In this document: piece by piece, positions 16,996 through 25,069 of the stretch
How positions within the stretch are numbered: the first letter of the stretch is position 1
How the letters are laid out: every line of letters starts with the position of its first letter
Source: Streptomyces mashuensis
GTDB taxonomy: Bacteria > Actinomycetota > Actinomycetes > Streptomycetales > Streptomycetaceae
Direction: 5' to 3'
DNA: 64,000 nt
Assembly (NCBI RefSeq): GCF_014654785.1
Contig: NZ_BNBD01000015.1
Location: 62,001 to 126,000 of the forward strand
Notes under the pieces: generated by a model
The model's database searches: none
What the model was told of the DNA's origin: nothing
What the model saw: only the letters and a program-made list of their open reading frames with translations
Made by a program: the position numbers and the translations under genes

Positions 16996-17780
16996 CGGGG
17001 GTCTTCCTCCGGGGTGCCGAGGTAGGCGGCGATGACGCGGGGGTCGGCCTGGACGGTGGTGGGGGTGCCTTCGGTGAGTTTTTGTCCTTGGACGAGGACG
17101 GCGACGCGGTCGCAGAGGTTGAAGATGAAGCGCATGTCGTGCTCGATGACGAGGACGGCGGTGCCGCGGGCGCGGATGGCGTGGACGAGGTGTTCGGTGG
17201 CGCGGGTTTCCTGGGGGTTCATTCCGGCGGTGGGTTCGTCCAGGAGGAGGAGTCCGGGTTCGCTGGCGAGGGCGCGGGCGATTTCGAGTTTTCGTTGTTC
17301 GCCATAGGGGAGGTTGCGGGCGAGGTGGTCGCTTTTCCGGGTGAGGCCGGTGAATTCGAGGAGTTCGGTGGCGTGTTGGCGTGAAGTGTGTTCGGCGCGG
17401 TGGTGTGCGGGGGTGCGGAGGAGGGCGGAGAGGAGTCCTTCGTGGGTGCGGGTGTGGCGGCCGACGAGGACGTTTTCGAGGACGGTCATGTTGGGGAAGA
17501 GACGGATGTTCTGGAAGGTGCGGGCGATTCCGATGCGGGTGACGAGGTGGGGGCGTGTGGGGAGGGGTTTGCCGGCGTAGGTGATGGTGCCTTCGTCGGG
17601 GGTGTAGAGGCCGGTGAGGCAGTTGAAGAGGGTGGTTTTTCCGGCGCCGTTGGGTCCGATGAGGCCGAGGATTTCGTCGGGGTGGACGGTGAGGTCGACG
17701 GCGCGTACGGCGGTGAGGCCGCCGAAGCGCATGGTGATGCCGGTGGCGTGGAGGAGGGGTGGGGCGGGGTTGGGGGTCAT
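16992..17780 (-). CDS. livG: Branched-chain amino-acid ABC transporter ATPase
   Basis: A 262-residue ABC ATPase. It has Walker A GPNGAGKTTLFNCLTG, the signature PYGEQRKLEIARAL, Walker B LLLLDEPTAGMNPQE and H-loop LVIEHDM. The degenerate signature (PYGEQ for LSGGQ) is normal for LivG. Four-base overlaps with both livM and livF show tight coupling. Confidence 0.93.
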   Translation of the reverse strand: MTPNPAPPLLHATGITMRFGGLTAVRAVDLTVHPDEILGLIGPNGAGKTTLFNCLTGLYTPDEGTITYAGKPLPTRPHLVTRIGIARTFQNIRLFPNMTVLENVLVGRHTRTHEGLLSALLRTPAHHRAEHTSRQHATELLEFTGLTRKSDHLARNLPYGEQRKLEIARALASEPGLLLLDEPTAGMNPQETRATEHLVHAIRARGTAVLVIEHDMRFIFNLCDRVAVLVQGQKLTEGTPTTVQADPRVIAAYLGTPEEDPR

Positions 17781-19537
17781 GGCGTGGGTGCTTTCGCCGT
17801 CGGGGTCTCGGGTTCGTGGAATTCGAGTTGTTTGCGGCGGTCGACGACGAGCCCTTCGGGGCGGAATCGCATGAGGAGGATGAGGGCGAGTCCGAAGAGG
17901 AGGAGCTGGTAGTCCTGCATGAAGTCGAGTTTGCTCGGGATGAGGTAGAGGAGGGCGGCGCCGAGGAGGGGGCCGGTGATGGTGCCCATGCCGCCGAGGA
18001 TGACGGCGGCGAGGAGGAAGGCGGAGTTGGGTGGGACGGTGCCGGCGAATTGGTACTGGTCGGGGGTGGCGGTGGTGATGACGTGGGCGTGGATGGTGCC
18101 GGCGAGGCCGGCGAGGGCGGCGCCGAGGGCGAAGGCGAGGAGTTTGAGGCGGAAGGCGTTGATGCCCATGGCGGTGGCGGCGGTTTCGTCTTCGCGGATG
18201 GCGATCCAGGCGCGGCCGGTGCGGGAGTCGGTGGCGCGGCGGAAGACGAGGACGACGGTGAGGGTGGCGAGGAGCATGAGGAGGTAGTAGTTGCCGAATC
18301 GGCCGATGGGGATGCCGAGGAGGTGGTGGGTGGTGCCGAAGTTGAAGCCGAGGATGTTGAGTTCGGGGATGTTGGGGATGCCCATGGCGCCGTTGGTGAT
18401 GTCGGGGCCGGTTTTGCCGTTGAGGTTGGTCATGGTGATGCGGAAGATCTCGCCGAAGCCGAGGGTGACGATGGCGAGGTAGTCGCCGCGGAGGCGGAGG
18501 GTGGGGGCGCCGATGAGGATGCCGAAGAGGAGGGAGGCGGCGATGCCGGTGAGGACGGCGGCCCAGAAGGGGAAGCGGGCGTGGAGGGCGGATTCGGGGG
18601 AGCCGGAGACGAGGGCGGCGGTGTAGGCGCCGACGCCGAGGAAGGCGACGTAGCCGAGGTCGAGGAGGCCGGCGAGGCCGACGACGACGTTGAGGCCGAG
18701 GGCGACGGTGGCGAAGACGAGGATGCTGGTGGCGAGGTTGGTGTAGGTGTCGTTGGTCTGGGTGAGGGGGAAGCAGGCGGCGGCGGTGAAGGCGGCGGTG
18801 AGGGTGGTGGTGCGGTGTTTGGTGGTGAGGTGGTTGAGGCGGGTGGTGAGTCCGGCGCGGTGGAGGGCGGCGAGGCCGGTGGCGGTGAGGATGAGGTAGC
18901 CGGTGAAGAGTTCGCCGTAGTCGGTGTCGATGCCGTAGGTGAGGAGCAGGAGGCCGAGGGCGAAGGCGGCGGCGATGGTGAGGGTCTCGGCCCAGGTGGG
19001 GAGGGTGCGGGGTGGGGGTGGTGGGGGGCCGGGGGTGAGGCTGTGGCGGAGGCGTTGCCAGGGGGTGCGGCGGGTGGTCTCGGTGGTGGTGGGTGCGGTG
19101 TTCGGTAGGGCGAGGGCGCCGGTGAGGGTGAGGAGGGAGGCGGCGCCGGCTGCGTAGCCGCCGGGTTCGAGGTTGACGAGGCCGCCGAGGTCGAGGGTGA
19201 TGGCGGCGAGGGTGTACCAGGTGGCGGCGAAGGTGCCGAGGGCGAGGAGGAGGGTGGGCGGGGTGGTTCCGGCGGGGGCGAGGAGGCGTTGGAGGCGTGG
19301 GGGTGCGAGGGCGGTTGTGGCGTAGAGGAGGGTGAGGGTGGCGCCGGTGAGGGTGATGGTTTGGAGGCCGCCGGGGTAGCCGTTGATGGTGAGGTTGCCG
19401 GGGAAGGTGGTGGTCCAGGTCCAGGCGAGGAAGGTGGTGGCGAGGGTGAGGGTGGCGCCGGTGAGGGTGGTGAGGTGGGCGGCGCGTGGGGGGAGGGGGA
19501 TGACGGGGGTGGCGGGTTGGGTTTGTGCGTGGGTCAT
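17777..19537 (-). CDS. livM: Branched-chain amino-acid ABC transporter permease with N-terminal extension
   Basis: A 586-residue integral membrane protein. The C-terminal ~380 residues are the LivM permease, with VVVGLAGLLDLGYVAFLGVGAY and the coupling segment RTGRAWIAIREDETAATAMGI. About 165 extra residues at the N-terminus carry several predicted transmembrane segments and then a proline-rich linker, so the protein is longer than E. coli LivM. ATG 19537 lies 5 bp after the livH stop; GTG 19546 is a possible earlier start. Confidence 0.9.
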   Translation of the reverse strand: MTHAQTQPATPVIPLPPRAAHLTTLTGATLTLATTFLAWTWTTTFPGNLTINGYPGGLQTITLTGATLTLLYATTALAPPRLQRLLAPAGTTPPTLLLALGTFAATWYTLAAITLDLGGLVNLEPGGYAAGAASLLTLTGALALPNTAPTTTETTRRTPWQRLRHSLTPGPPPPPPRTLPTWAETLTIAAAFALGLLLLTYGIDTDYGELFTGYLILTATGLAALHRAGLTTRLNHLTTKHRTTTLTAAFTAAACFPLTQTNDTYTNLATSILVFATVALGLNVVVGLAGLLDLGYVAFLGVGAYTAALVSGSPESALHARFPFWAAVLTGIAASLLFGILIGAPTLRLRGDYLAIVTLGFGEIFRITMTNLNGKTGPDITNGAMGIPNIPELNILGFNFGTTHHLLGIPIGRFGNYYLLMLLATLTVVLVFRRATDSRTGRAWIAIREDETAATAMGINAFRLKLLAFALGAALAGLAGTIHAHVITTATPDQYQFAGTVPPNSAFLLAAVILGGMGTITGPLLGAALLYLIPSKLDFMQDYQLLLFGLALILLMRFRPEGLVVDRRKQLEFHEPETPTAKAPTP

Positions 19538-19542
19538 GGGGA

Positions 19543-20472
19543 TCACGCCCGATCCGCGACGCGTTCGCCGAGCAGGCCCTGGGGCCGTAGCAGCAGGACG
19601 AGGATGAGGAGGACGAAGGCCCAGACGTCCTTCCAGGAGCCGCCGCCGAATTGGGCCATGCCGGGGATGTGGTCGATGTAGCCGGTGGCGAGGGCTTCGG
19701 CGATGCCGAGGACGAGGCCGCCGAGCATGGCGCCGTAGATGTTGCCGATGCCGCCGAGGACGGCGGCGGTGAAGGCTTTGAGGCCGGTGATGAAGCCCAT
19801 GCGGAAGTCGACCTGGCCGTATTTGAGGCCGTGGGCGACGGCGGCGACGGCGGCGAAGGCGGCGCCGATGGTGAAGGCGATGACGATGATGCGGTCGGTG
19901 TCGATGCCCATGAGGCGGGCGGTGTCGGGGTCCTGGGCGGTGGCTTGCATGCCGCGGCCGGTGCGGGTGCGGGAGACGAAGAGGCCGAGGGCGGTCATGC
20001 AGAGGGGTGCGGCGATGAGGAGGAAGAGTTCGCCGCGTTGGACGGTGGCGCCGAGGAGGTGCAGGGAGTCGCCGGTGAACTGGGGGAAGACGCGGGCTTT
20101 TTTGGCGTCGGGGTACCACTTCCAGACGGCTTGCTGGAGGGCGATGGACAGGCCGATGGCGGTGATGAGGGGGGCGAGGCGGGGTGCGCCGCGGAGGGGT
20201 CGGTAGGCGAAGCGTTCGGCGGTGACGGCGATGGCGACGGCGGCGGTGATGCCGCCGGCGATCATGAGGGGGAGGGCGAGGAGGAGGGGGGTGGCGGCGG
20301 GGAGGGCGAGGTGGACGGTGAGGGCGCCGAATCCGCCGATCATGAAGATCTCGCCGTGGGCGAAGTTGATGAGCTGGACGATGCCGTAGACCATCGTGTA
20401 GCCGATGGCGATGAGGCCGTACATGGCGCCGAGGATGATGCCGTTGGCCAGTTGCTGGGGGAGCTGGTGCAC
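19543..20472 (-). CDS. livH: Branched-chain amino-acid ABC transporter permease
   Basis: A 309-residue membrane permease of the LivH family. It opens with QQLANGIILGAMYGLIAIGYTM, and IVQLINFAHGEIFMIGGFGA is the family hallmark. The EAA-like coupling loop is RTRTGRGMQATAQDPDTARLMGI. It lies 15 bp after the binding-protein gene in the operon. Confidence 0.93.
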   Translation of the reverse strand: MHQLPQQLANGIILGAMYGLIAIGYTMVYGIVQLINFAHGEIFMIGGFGALTVHLALPAATPLLLALPLMIAGGITAAVAIAVTAERFAYRPLRGAPRLAPLITAIGLSIALQQAVWKWYPDAKKARVFPQFTGDSLHLLGATVQRGELFLLIAAPLCMTALGLFVSRTRTGRGMQATAQDPDTARLMGIDTDRIIVIAFTIGAAFAAVAAVAHGLKYGQVDFRMGFITGLKAFTAAVLGGIGNIYGAMLGGLVLGIAEALATGYIDHIPGMAQFGGGSWKDVWAFVLLILVLLLRPQGLLGERVADRA

Positions 20473-20487
20473 CGCCGGCCTCCGGTG

Positions 20488-21729
20488 TCAGTTCTTCTTG
20501 TACGGGGCGCTGTGGCGGGCCTTCCATTGGGTGCCGTCGACCTGGTAGGCGGTGATCATGGTGTTGGTGGTGTCGCCGTACTGGTCGAAGGAGACGGGGC
20601 CGGTGACGCCGTCGAATTTCACTTTGTTGAGGGCTTCGACGATTTTGGTGCGGGGGTTGTCGGGGAGTTTTCCGCCGTTTTCGGTGACGACGGTCTTGAC
20701 GGCTTGGATGATGGCCCAGGTGGCGTCGTAGGTGGAGCCGCCGTAGGCCTCGTAGCGGTCTTTGTAGCCTGCGGCTTTGTAGTCGGCGATGAATTTTTTG
20801 GCGGAGTCGAGTTGTTCGACGGGTTTGCCGACGGAGGTGGCGTAGTCGCCTGCGGATTTTTTGTTGAGGGTGATGTAGTCGGCGCTGTACATGCCGTCGC
20901 CGCCCATGAGGGGGACGGTGACGCCGCCGTCCTTGAGTTGTTGGCTGAGGGGGGCGGCTGCGGGGTATTCGCCGCCGTAGAAGACGAGGTCGGGGGTGGT
21001 GGCCTTGGCTTTGGAGACGATGGCTTTGAAGTCGCGGTCCTCGGGGTTGACGTGTTCGGTGCCGACGACGGTGCCGCCCATGGCGGTGAATTTGGCGGCG
21101 AAGGCGGCGGCGAGGCCGACGCCGTAGGTCTTCTGGTCGTCGATGACGTAGACCTTGCGGGCCTTGATCTGTTCGTAGGCGTACTGGCCGCCGAAGGCGC
21201 CTTGTACTTCGTCGGTGGTGGCGGTGCGGAAGTAGGTGGTGAACTGGCGTTTGCGGTTGTTCTGTTTCCAGTCCTTGCCCTGGGTGAGGTCGGGGGTGGT
21301 GTTGGCGGGGGAGATGAGGGCGAGGTTGTTGGCCTGGGCGACCTGTTGCATGGACTGGGCGACGCTGGAGTTGAGGGGGCCGACGATGCCGACGACGCGT
21401 TTGTCGCCGGCGAGTTTGGTGGCGTTCTGCTGGCCGGAGGTGGGCTGGGCCTGGTCGTCGAGGGGGAGGAATTTGAAGGTGACGCCGGGGACTTCTTTGG
21501 TCTTGTTGGCGTTGGTGACGGCGAGGTGGGCGGAGTTCTTGATGCCCTGGCCGAGGGCGGAGAGGTCGCCGGTGAGGGGGGAGTCGAGGCCGATGGCGAC
21601 GGTGGTGGTCTTTCCGCCGGGGTTGCCGGTGGTGCCGGTGTCCTTGTCGTCGCGTGATCCGCAGGCGGTGAGGGCGAGGGTGCCCGTGGTGAGGGCGGTG
21701 GCGATGATGAGCAGGGGTCGGTGGCGCAC
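20488..21729 (-). CDS. Branched-chain amino-acid binding lipoprotein
   Basis: A 413-residue substrate-binding protein. It has a lipoprotein signal peptide with lipobox LTAC (C23), then a Leu/Ile/Val-binding fold starting VAIGLDSPLTGDLSALGQGI and GIVGPLNSSVAQSMQQVA. It would capture amino acids at the membrane surface for LivHMGF. It is the first gene of the operon. A GT-rich 337-bp region lies upstream. Confidence 0.92.
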   Translation of the reverse strand: MRHRPLLIIATALTTGTLALTACGSRDDKDTGTTGNPGGKTTTVAIGLDSPLTGDLSALGQGIKNSAHLAVTNANKTKEVPGVTFKFLPLDDQAQPTSGQQNATKLAGDKRVVGIVGPLNSSVAQSMQQVAQANNLALISPANTTPDLTQGKDWKQNNRKRQFTTYFRTATTDEVQGAFGGQYAYEQIKARKVYVIDDQKTYGVGLAAAFAAKFTAMGGTVVGTEHVNPEDRDFKAIVSKAKATTPDLVFYGGEYPAAAPLSQQLKDGGVTVPLMGGDGMYSADYITLNKKSAGDYATSVGKPVEQLDSAKKFIADYKAAGYKDRYEAYGGSTYDATWAIIQAVKTVVTENGGKLPDNPRTKIVEALNKVKFDGVTGPVSFDQYGDTTNTMITAYQVDGTQWKARHSAPYKKN

Positions 21730-22031
21730 GGTGGGTTCCTTTCCCTGGCGCGGCCCTGGGTGAGGTGCCGTCAGCGCCCGCCGGGCGGCGAGGGTGCGGG
21801 GAAGGTCCGGGGTGGTGGAAGTGCGTCCGTGGGGTGGGGCGTGGGGTGGTGCGTGGCGTGGGTGTGCAACCGCCCGGTCGGGTGGTGATGGGCCGTGACT
21901 GTAAGGGTGTCCGGCGGCGAGGGGCAGAGGTGGTCCGCACGCTGTGACTGTCTTGTTATGGCGCAGGTCACGGTGGGGCTGGGGGTGCGGCTTGTGGGTG
22001 TGCGGGGTTCCGCTCCGGGCGGGGGTGGGGT
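21730..22031. other. Upstream region of the liv operon
   Basis: About 300 bp without a gene, G-rich on the plus strand. It should hold the minus-strand liv promoter, but no convincing -35/-10 pair is visible. The 8-mer GTGACTGT occurs twice, at 21895-21902 and 21944-21951, 49 bp apart. This could be a regulator's direct repeat or chance. Confidence 0.4.
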
Positions 22032-22059
22032 CCCGGGCCGGGGTGGGGGCCGGCCCGGG
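22032..22059 (-). terminator. Terminator of the thioesterase gene
   Basis: CCCGGGCCGG (22032-22041) and CCGGCCCGGG (22050-22059) form a 10-bp GC stem with an 8-nt loop, directly downstream of the minus-strand thioesterase stop. Confidence 0.65.
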
Positions 22060-22066
22060 GGTGGGG

Positions 22067-22528
22067 TCACGCGGTCTTGGCGTCGCGGATGGCGCAGGTC
22101 AGGCGGGCGGTGCAGACGCGGCGGCCTTGTTCGTCGGTGATGACGATGTCGTAGGTGGCACTGGTGCGGCCGCGGTGGACGGGGGTGGCGGTGCCGGTGA
22201 CGAGGCCGGAGCGTACGCCGCGGTGGTGGGTGCAGTTGAGGTCGACGCCGACGGCGAGGCGTTGGGGGCCGGCGTGGAGCATGGCGCCGACGGAGCCGAG
22301 GGTTTCGGCGAGGACGGCGGAGGCGCCGCCGTGGAGGAGGCCGTAGGGCTGGGTGTTGCCTTCGACGGGCATGGTGCCGACGACGTGGTCGGGGGAGGCT
22401 TCGACGACGTGGATGCTCATGCGTTCGCCGAGGTGACCGGCGGAGAAGAGGGCGTTGAGGTCGAGTCCGCTGTCGGCCCACTGGTCGAGGACCTCCGGGG
22501 GGAAGGTGGTGGTGCGGTGCTCGCCCAT
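22067..22528 (-). CDS. PaaI-type hotdog-fold thioesterase
   Basis: A 153-residue protein. GNTQPYGLLHGGASAVLAETLGSVGA is the 4HBT/PaaI motif, with the catalytic Asn/His region and the HGG turn; the following strands complete a hotdog fold. It would hydrolyse an acyl-CoA, possibly aromatic. The start at 22528 (MGEHRTTTFP) is preferred to an upstream in-frame ATG because upstream residues look non-conserved. Confidence 0.87.
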   Translation of the reverse strand: MGEHRTTTFPPEVLDQWADSGLDLNALFSAGHLGERMSIHVVEASPDHVVGTMPVEGNTQPYGLLHGGASAVLAETLGSVGAMLHAGPQRLAVGVDLNCTHHRGVRSGLVTGTATPVHRGRTSATYDIVITDEQGRRVCTARLTCAIRDAKTA

Positions 22529-22619
22529 GCGCCTGTCTCCGATCGCCTGTGTCCGGTGTGGGTGGTGTGTGGTGCGGGTGGTGTCCGGTGAACGTTTTTT
22601 CAGGTGAACGCCGTGATCG

Positions 22620-24920
22620 TCAACCGTTGTCGGTGGGTCGGGCACCGTTGGCGGGTTCGAGGCGGATGACGACGGACTTGCTGGCGGGGGTGTTGCTGGC
22701 GTCGGCGGTGTGGTCGAGGGGGACGAGGACGTTGGTCTCGGGGTAGTAGGCGGCGGCGCAGCCGCGGGCGGTGGGGTAGTGGACGACGCGGAAGCCTTCG
22801 ACGCGGCGTTCGGTGCCGTCGGTCCATTCGCTGACGAGGTCGGTGTAGGAGCCGTCGGGGAGGCCGTGGGCGTGGGCGTCGTCGGGGTGCAGGAGGACGA
22901 CGCGGCGGCCGCCGCGGATGCCGCGGTAGCGGTCGTCGAGGCCGTAGATGGTGGTGTTGTACTGGTCGTGGGAGCGGAGGGTCTGGAGGAGGAGCCGGCC
23001 GTCGGGGACGTGGGGGTGTTCGACGGTGGAGGCGGTGAAGTTGGCTTTCCCGGTGGTGGTGGGGAAGCGGCGTTCGTCGCGGGGGGCGTGGGGGAGGGTG
23101 AAGCCGCCGGGGCGGGCGACGCGGGTGTTGAAGTCCTCGAAGCCGGGGATGACGCGGGCGATGCGGTCGCGGATGGTGGCGTAGTCCTTTTCGAACTCGT
23201 CCCAGGGTGTGGTGGTGCGGTCGCCGAGGACGCGGCGGGCGAGGCGGCAGACGATGGCGGGTTCGGAGAGGAGGTGGGGTGCGGCGGGTTCGAGGCGGCC
23301 GCGGGAGGCGTGGACCATGCCCATGGAGTCCTCGACGGTGACGAACTGGTCGCCGGTGGCCTGGCGGTCGCGTTCGGTGCGGCCGAGGGTGGGGAGGATG
23401 AGGGCGCGCGCTCCGGTGATGACGTGGGAGCGGTTGAGTTTGGTGGAGACGTGCACGGTGAGGCGGGCGCGGCGTACGGCGGCCTCGGTGACGTCGGTGT
23501 CGGGGGTGGCGGCGACGAAGTTGCCGCCCATGGCCATGAAGACCTTGGCGGTGCCGTCGCGGAGGGCGCGGATGGCGCGGACGACGTCGAGGCCGTGGTG
23601 GCGGGGCGGGGTGAAGCCGAATTCCTTCTGGAGGGCGTCGAGGAAGGCGGGGGAGGGGCGTTCGAAGATGCCCATGGTGCGGTCGCCCTGGACGTTGCTG
23701 TGGCCGCGGACGGGGCAGACGCCGGCGCCGGGGCGGCCGACGGCGCCGCGCAGGAGGAGGAGGTTGACGACTTCCTTGATGGTGTTGACGGCGTGCTTGT
23801 GCTGGGTGAGGCCCATGGCCCAGCAGACGATGGGGCGGCGGGCGGCGAGGACCATGTCGGCGGCGGTCTCGATCTCGTCGCGTCGTAGGCCGGTGGCGCG
23901 GAGGGTCTCGTCCCAGTCGGCGGTGAGGGCGGTGCGGCGGAATTCCTCGTAGCCGTGGGTGTGGGTGTCGACGAAGGCGGTGTCGACGGCGCCGTCGGTC
24001 TCCAGGACGCGCTTGCAGAGCATGCGGAAGAGGGCGTGGTCGCCGCCGAGGCGGATCTGGAGGAAGAGGTCGGTGAGGGGGGTGCCGCCGAGGGCGAGAC
24101 CGCGGGCGTTCTGGGGGTTCTTGAAGCGCTGGAGGCCGGCTTCGGGGAGCGGGTTGACGGTGATGATCTTCGTGCCGCCGGCCTTGGCCTTTTCGAGGGC
24201 GCTGAGCATGCGGGGGTGGTTGGTGCCGGGGTTCTGTCCGGCGACGATGATCAGGTCGGCCTTGTGGAGGTCGTGGAGGAGGACGCTGCCCTTGCCGACG
24301 CCGAGGGTGTCGGTGAGGGCGGAGCCGGACGACTCGTGGCACATGTTGGAGCAGTCGGGCAGGTTGTTGGTGCCGAGTTCGCGGGCGAGGAGCTGGTAGA
24401 GGAAGGCGGCTTCGTTGCTGGTGCGGCCGGAGGTGTAGAAGACGGCTTCGTCGGGGCTGTCGAGGGCGGTGAGTTCGCCGGCGATGATCTCGAAGGCGCG
24501 GTCCCAGGTGACGGGCTCGTAGTGGTCGGCGCCCTCGGGCAGGTACATGGGGTGGGTGAGGCGGCCCTGCTGGCCGAGCCAGTAGCCGCTGCGGCCGGCG
24601 AGGTCGGTGACGGAGTGCTCGGCGAAGAAGGCGGGGGTGACGCGGCGGAGGGTGGCTTCCTCGGCGACGGCCTTGGCGCCGTTCTCGCAGAATTCGGCGG
24701 CGTGGCGCTTGTCGGGTTCGGGCCAGGCGCAGCCGGGGCAGTCGAAGCCGTCCTTCTGGTTGACCTTGAGGAGGGTGAGGGCGGTGCGGCGCAGTCCCAT
24801 TTGTTGCTGGGCGATGCGCAGGGTGTGACCGATGGCGGGGAGGCCGGCGGCGGCGTGCTGCGGGGCGGTGACGTCGGGTGCGTCCTGTACGGGATCGCCG
24901 GTGGGCGGCTTGCTCGCCAT
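22620..24920 (-). CDS. FdhF/YdeP-type molybdopterin oxidoreductase
   Basis: A 766-residue molybdopterin enzyme. CPGC (61-64) and C78 are candidate Fe-S ligands. DCSNMCHESSGSAL places C194 where selenocysteine sits in E. coli FdhF. GQNPGTNHPRML, CPVRGHSNVQGDRTMGI and the C-terminal dinucleotide-binding domain follow. The family resembles formate dehydrogenase alpha subunits, but YdeP-like members have no proven substrate and no partner subunits are encoded here. AAGGGGGAG precedes ATG 24920. It is divergent from polA. Confidence 0.87.
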   Translation of the reverse strand: MASKPPTGDPVQDAPDVTAPQHAAAGLPAIGHTLRIAQQQMGLRRTALTLLKVNQKDGFDCPGCAWPEPDKRHAAEFCENGAKAVAEEATLRRVTPAFFAEHSVTDLAGRSGYWLGQQGRLTHPMYLPEGADHYEPVTWDRAFEIIAGELTALDSPDEAVFYTSGRTSNEAAFLYQLLARELGTNNLPDCSNMCHESSGSALTDTLGVGKGSVLLHDLHKADLIIVAGQNPGTNHPRMLSALEKAKAGGTKIITVNPLPEAGLQRFKNPQNARGLALGGTPLTDLFLQIRLGGDHALFRMLCKRVLETDGAVDTAFVDTHTHGYEEFRRTALTADWDETLRATGLRRDEIETAADMVLAARRPIVCWAMGLTQHKHAVNTIKEVVNLLLLRGAVGRPGAGVCPVRGHSNVQGDRTMGIFERPSPAFLDALQKEFGFTPPRHHGLDVVRAIRALRDGTAKVFMAMGGNFVAATPDTDVTEAAVRRARLTVHVSTKLNRSHVITGARALILPTLGRTERDRQATGDQFVTVEDSMGMVHASRGRLEPAAPHLLSEPAIVCRLARRVLGDRTTTPWDEFEKDYATIRDRIARVIPGFEDFNTRVARPGGFTLPHAPRDERRFPTTTGKANFTASTVEHPHVPDGRLLLQTLRSHDQYNTTIYGLDDRYRGIRGGRRVVLLHPDDAHAHGLPDGSYTDLVSEWTDGTERRVEGFRVVHYPTARGCAAAYYPETNVLVPLDHTADASNTPASKSVVIRLEPANGARPTDNG

Positions 24921-25039
24921 GTCGCTCCCCCTTGAGCGGTGGGTGGTGGGTACGCGCGCGTGCGCGGGTGGGCCGATCCTGTCACGGGGGTGGGTCGTGG
25001 GGGAGTGACGGGTGGGGGCGCGGGCTGCCGTGGCCGGGT

Positions 25040-25062
25040 TTGTCAGTGGGCCGTGGCAGGAT
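25040..25062 (+). promoter_or_regulatory. RecA-NDp/PafBC-type DNA-damage promoter of polA
   Basis: TTGTCAGTG, 8 bp, then CAGGAT. The first block matches the LexA-independent damage promoter of actinobacteria; the -10 is a weak fit (CA instead of TA). The -10 ends 7 bp before GTG 25070, suggesting a leaderless transcript. Confidence 0.6.
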
Positions 25063-25069
25063 CGGGGGC

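Noticed and set aside
19651..21657. Long Gly/Glu/Val-rich plus-strand frame across livH and the binding protein
   Set aside because: Shadow of the minus-strand liv genes; no start signal and low complexity.
22587..22610. GGTGAACG direct repeat flanking a T6 run upstream of the thioesterase
   Set aside because: Two copies 16 bp apart, but no clear promoter or dyad; the T-run is on the wrong strand to terminate the minus-strand molybdoprotein gene.
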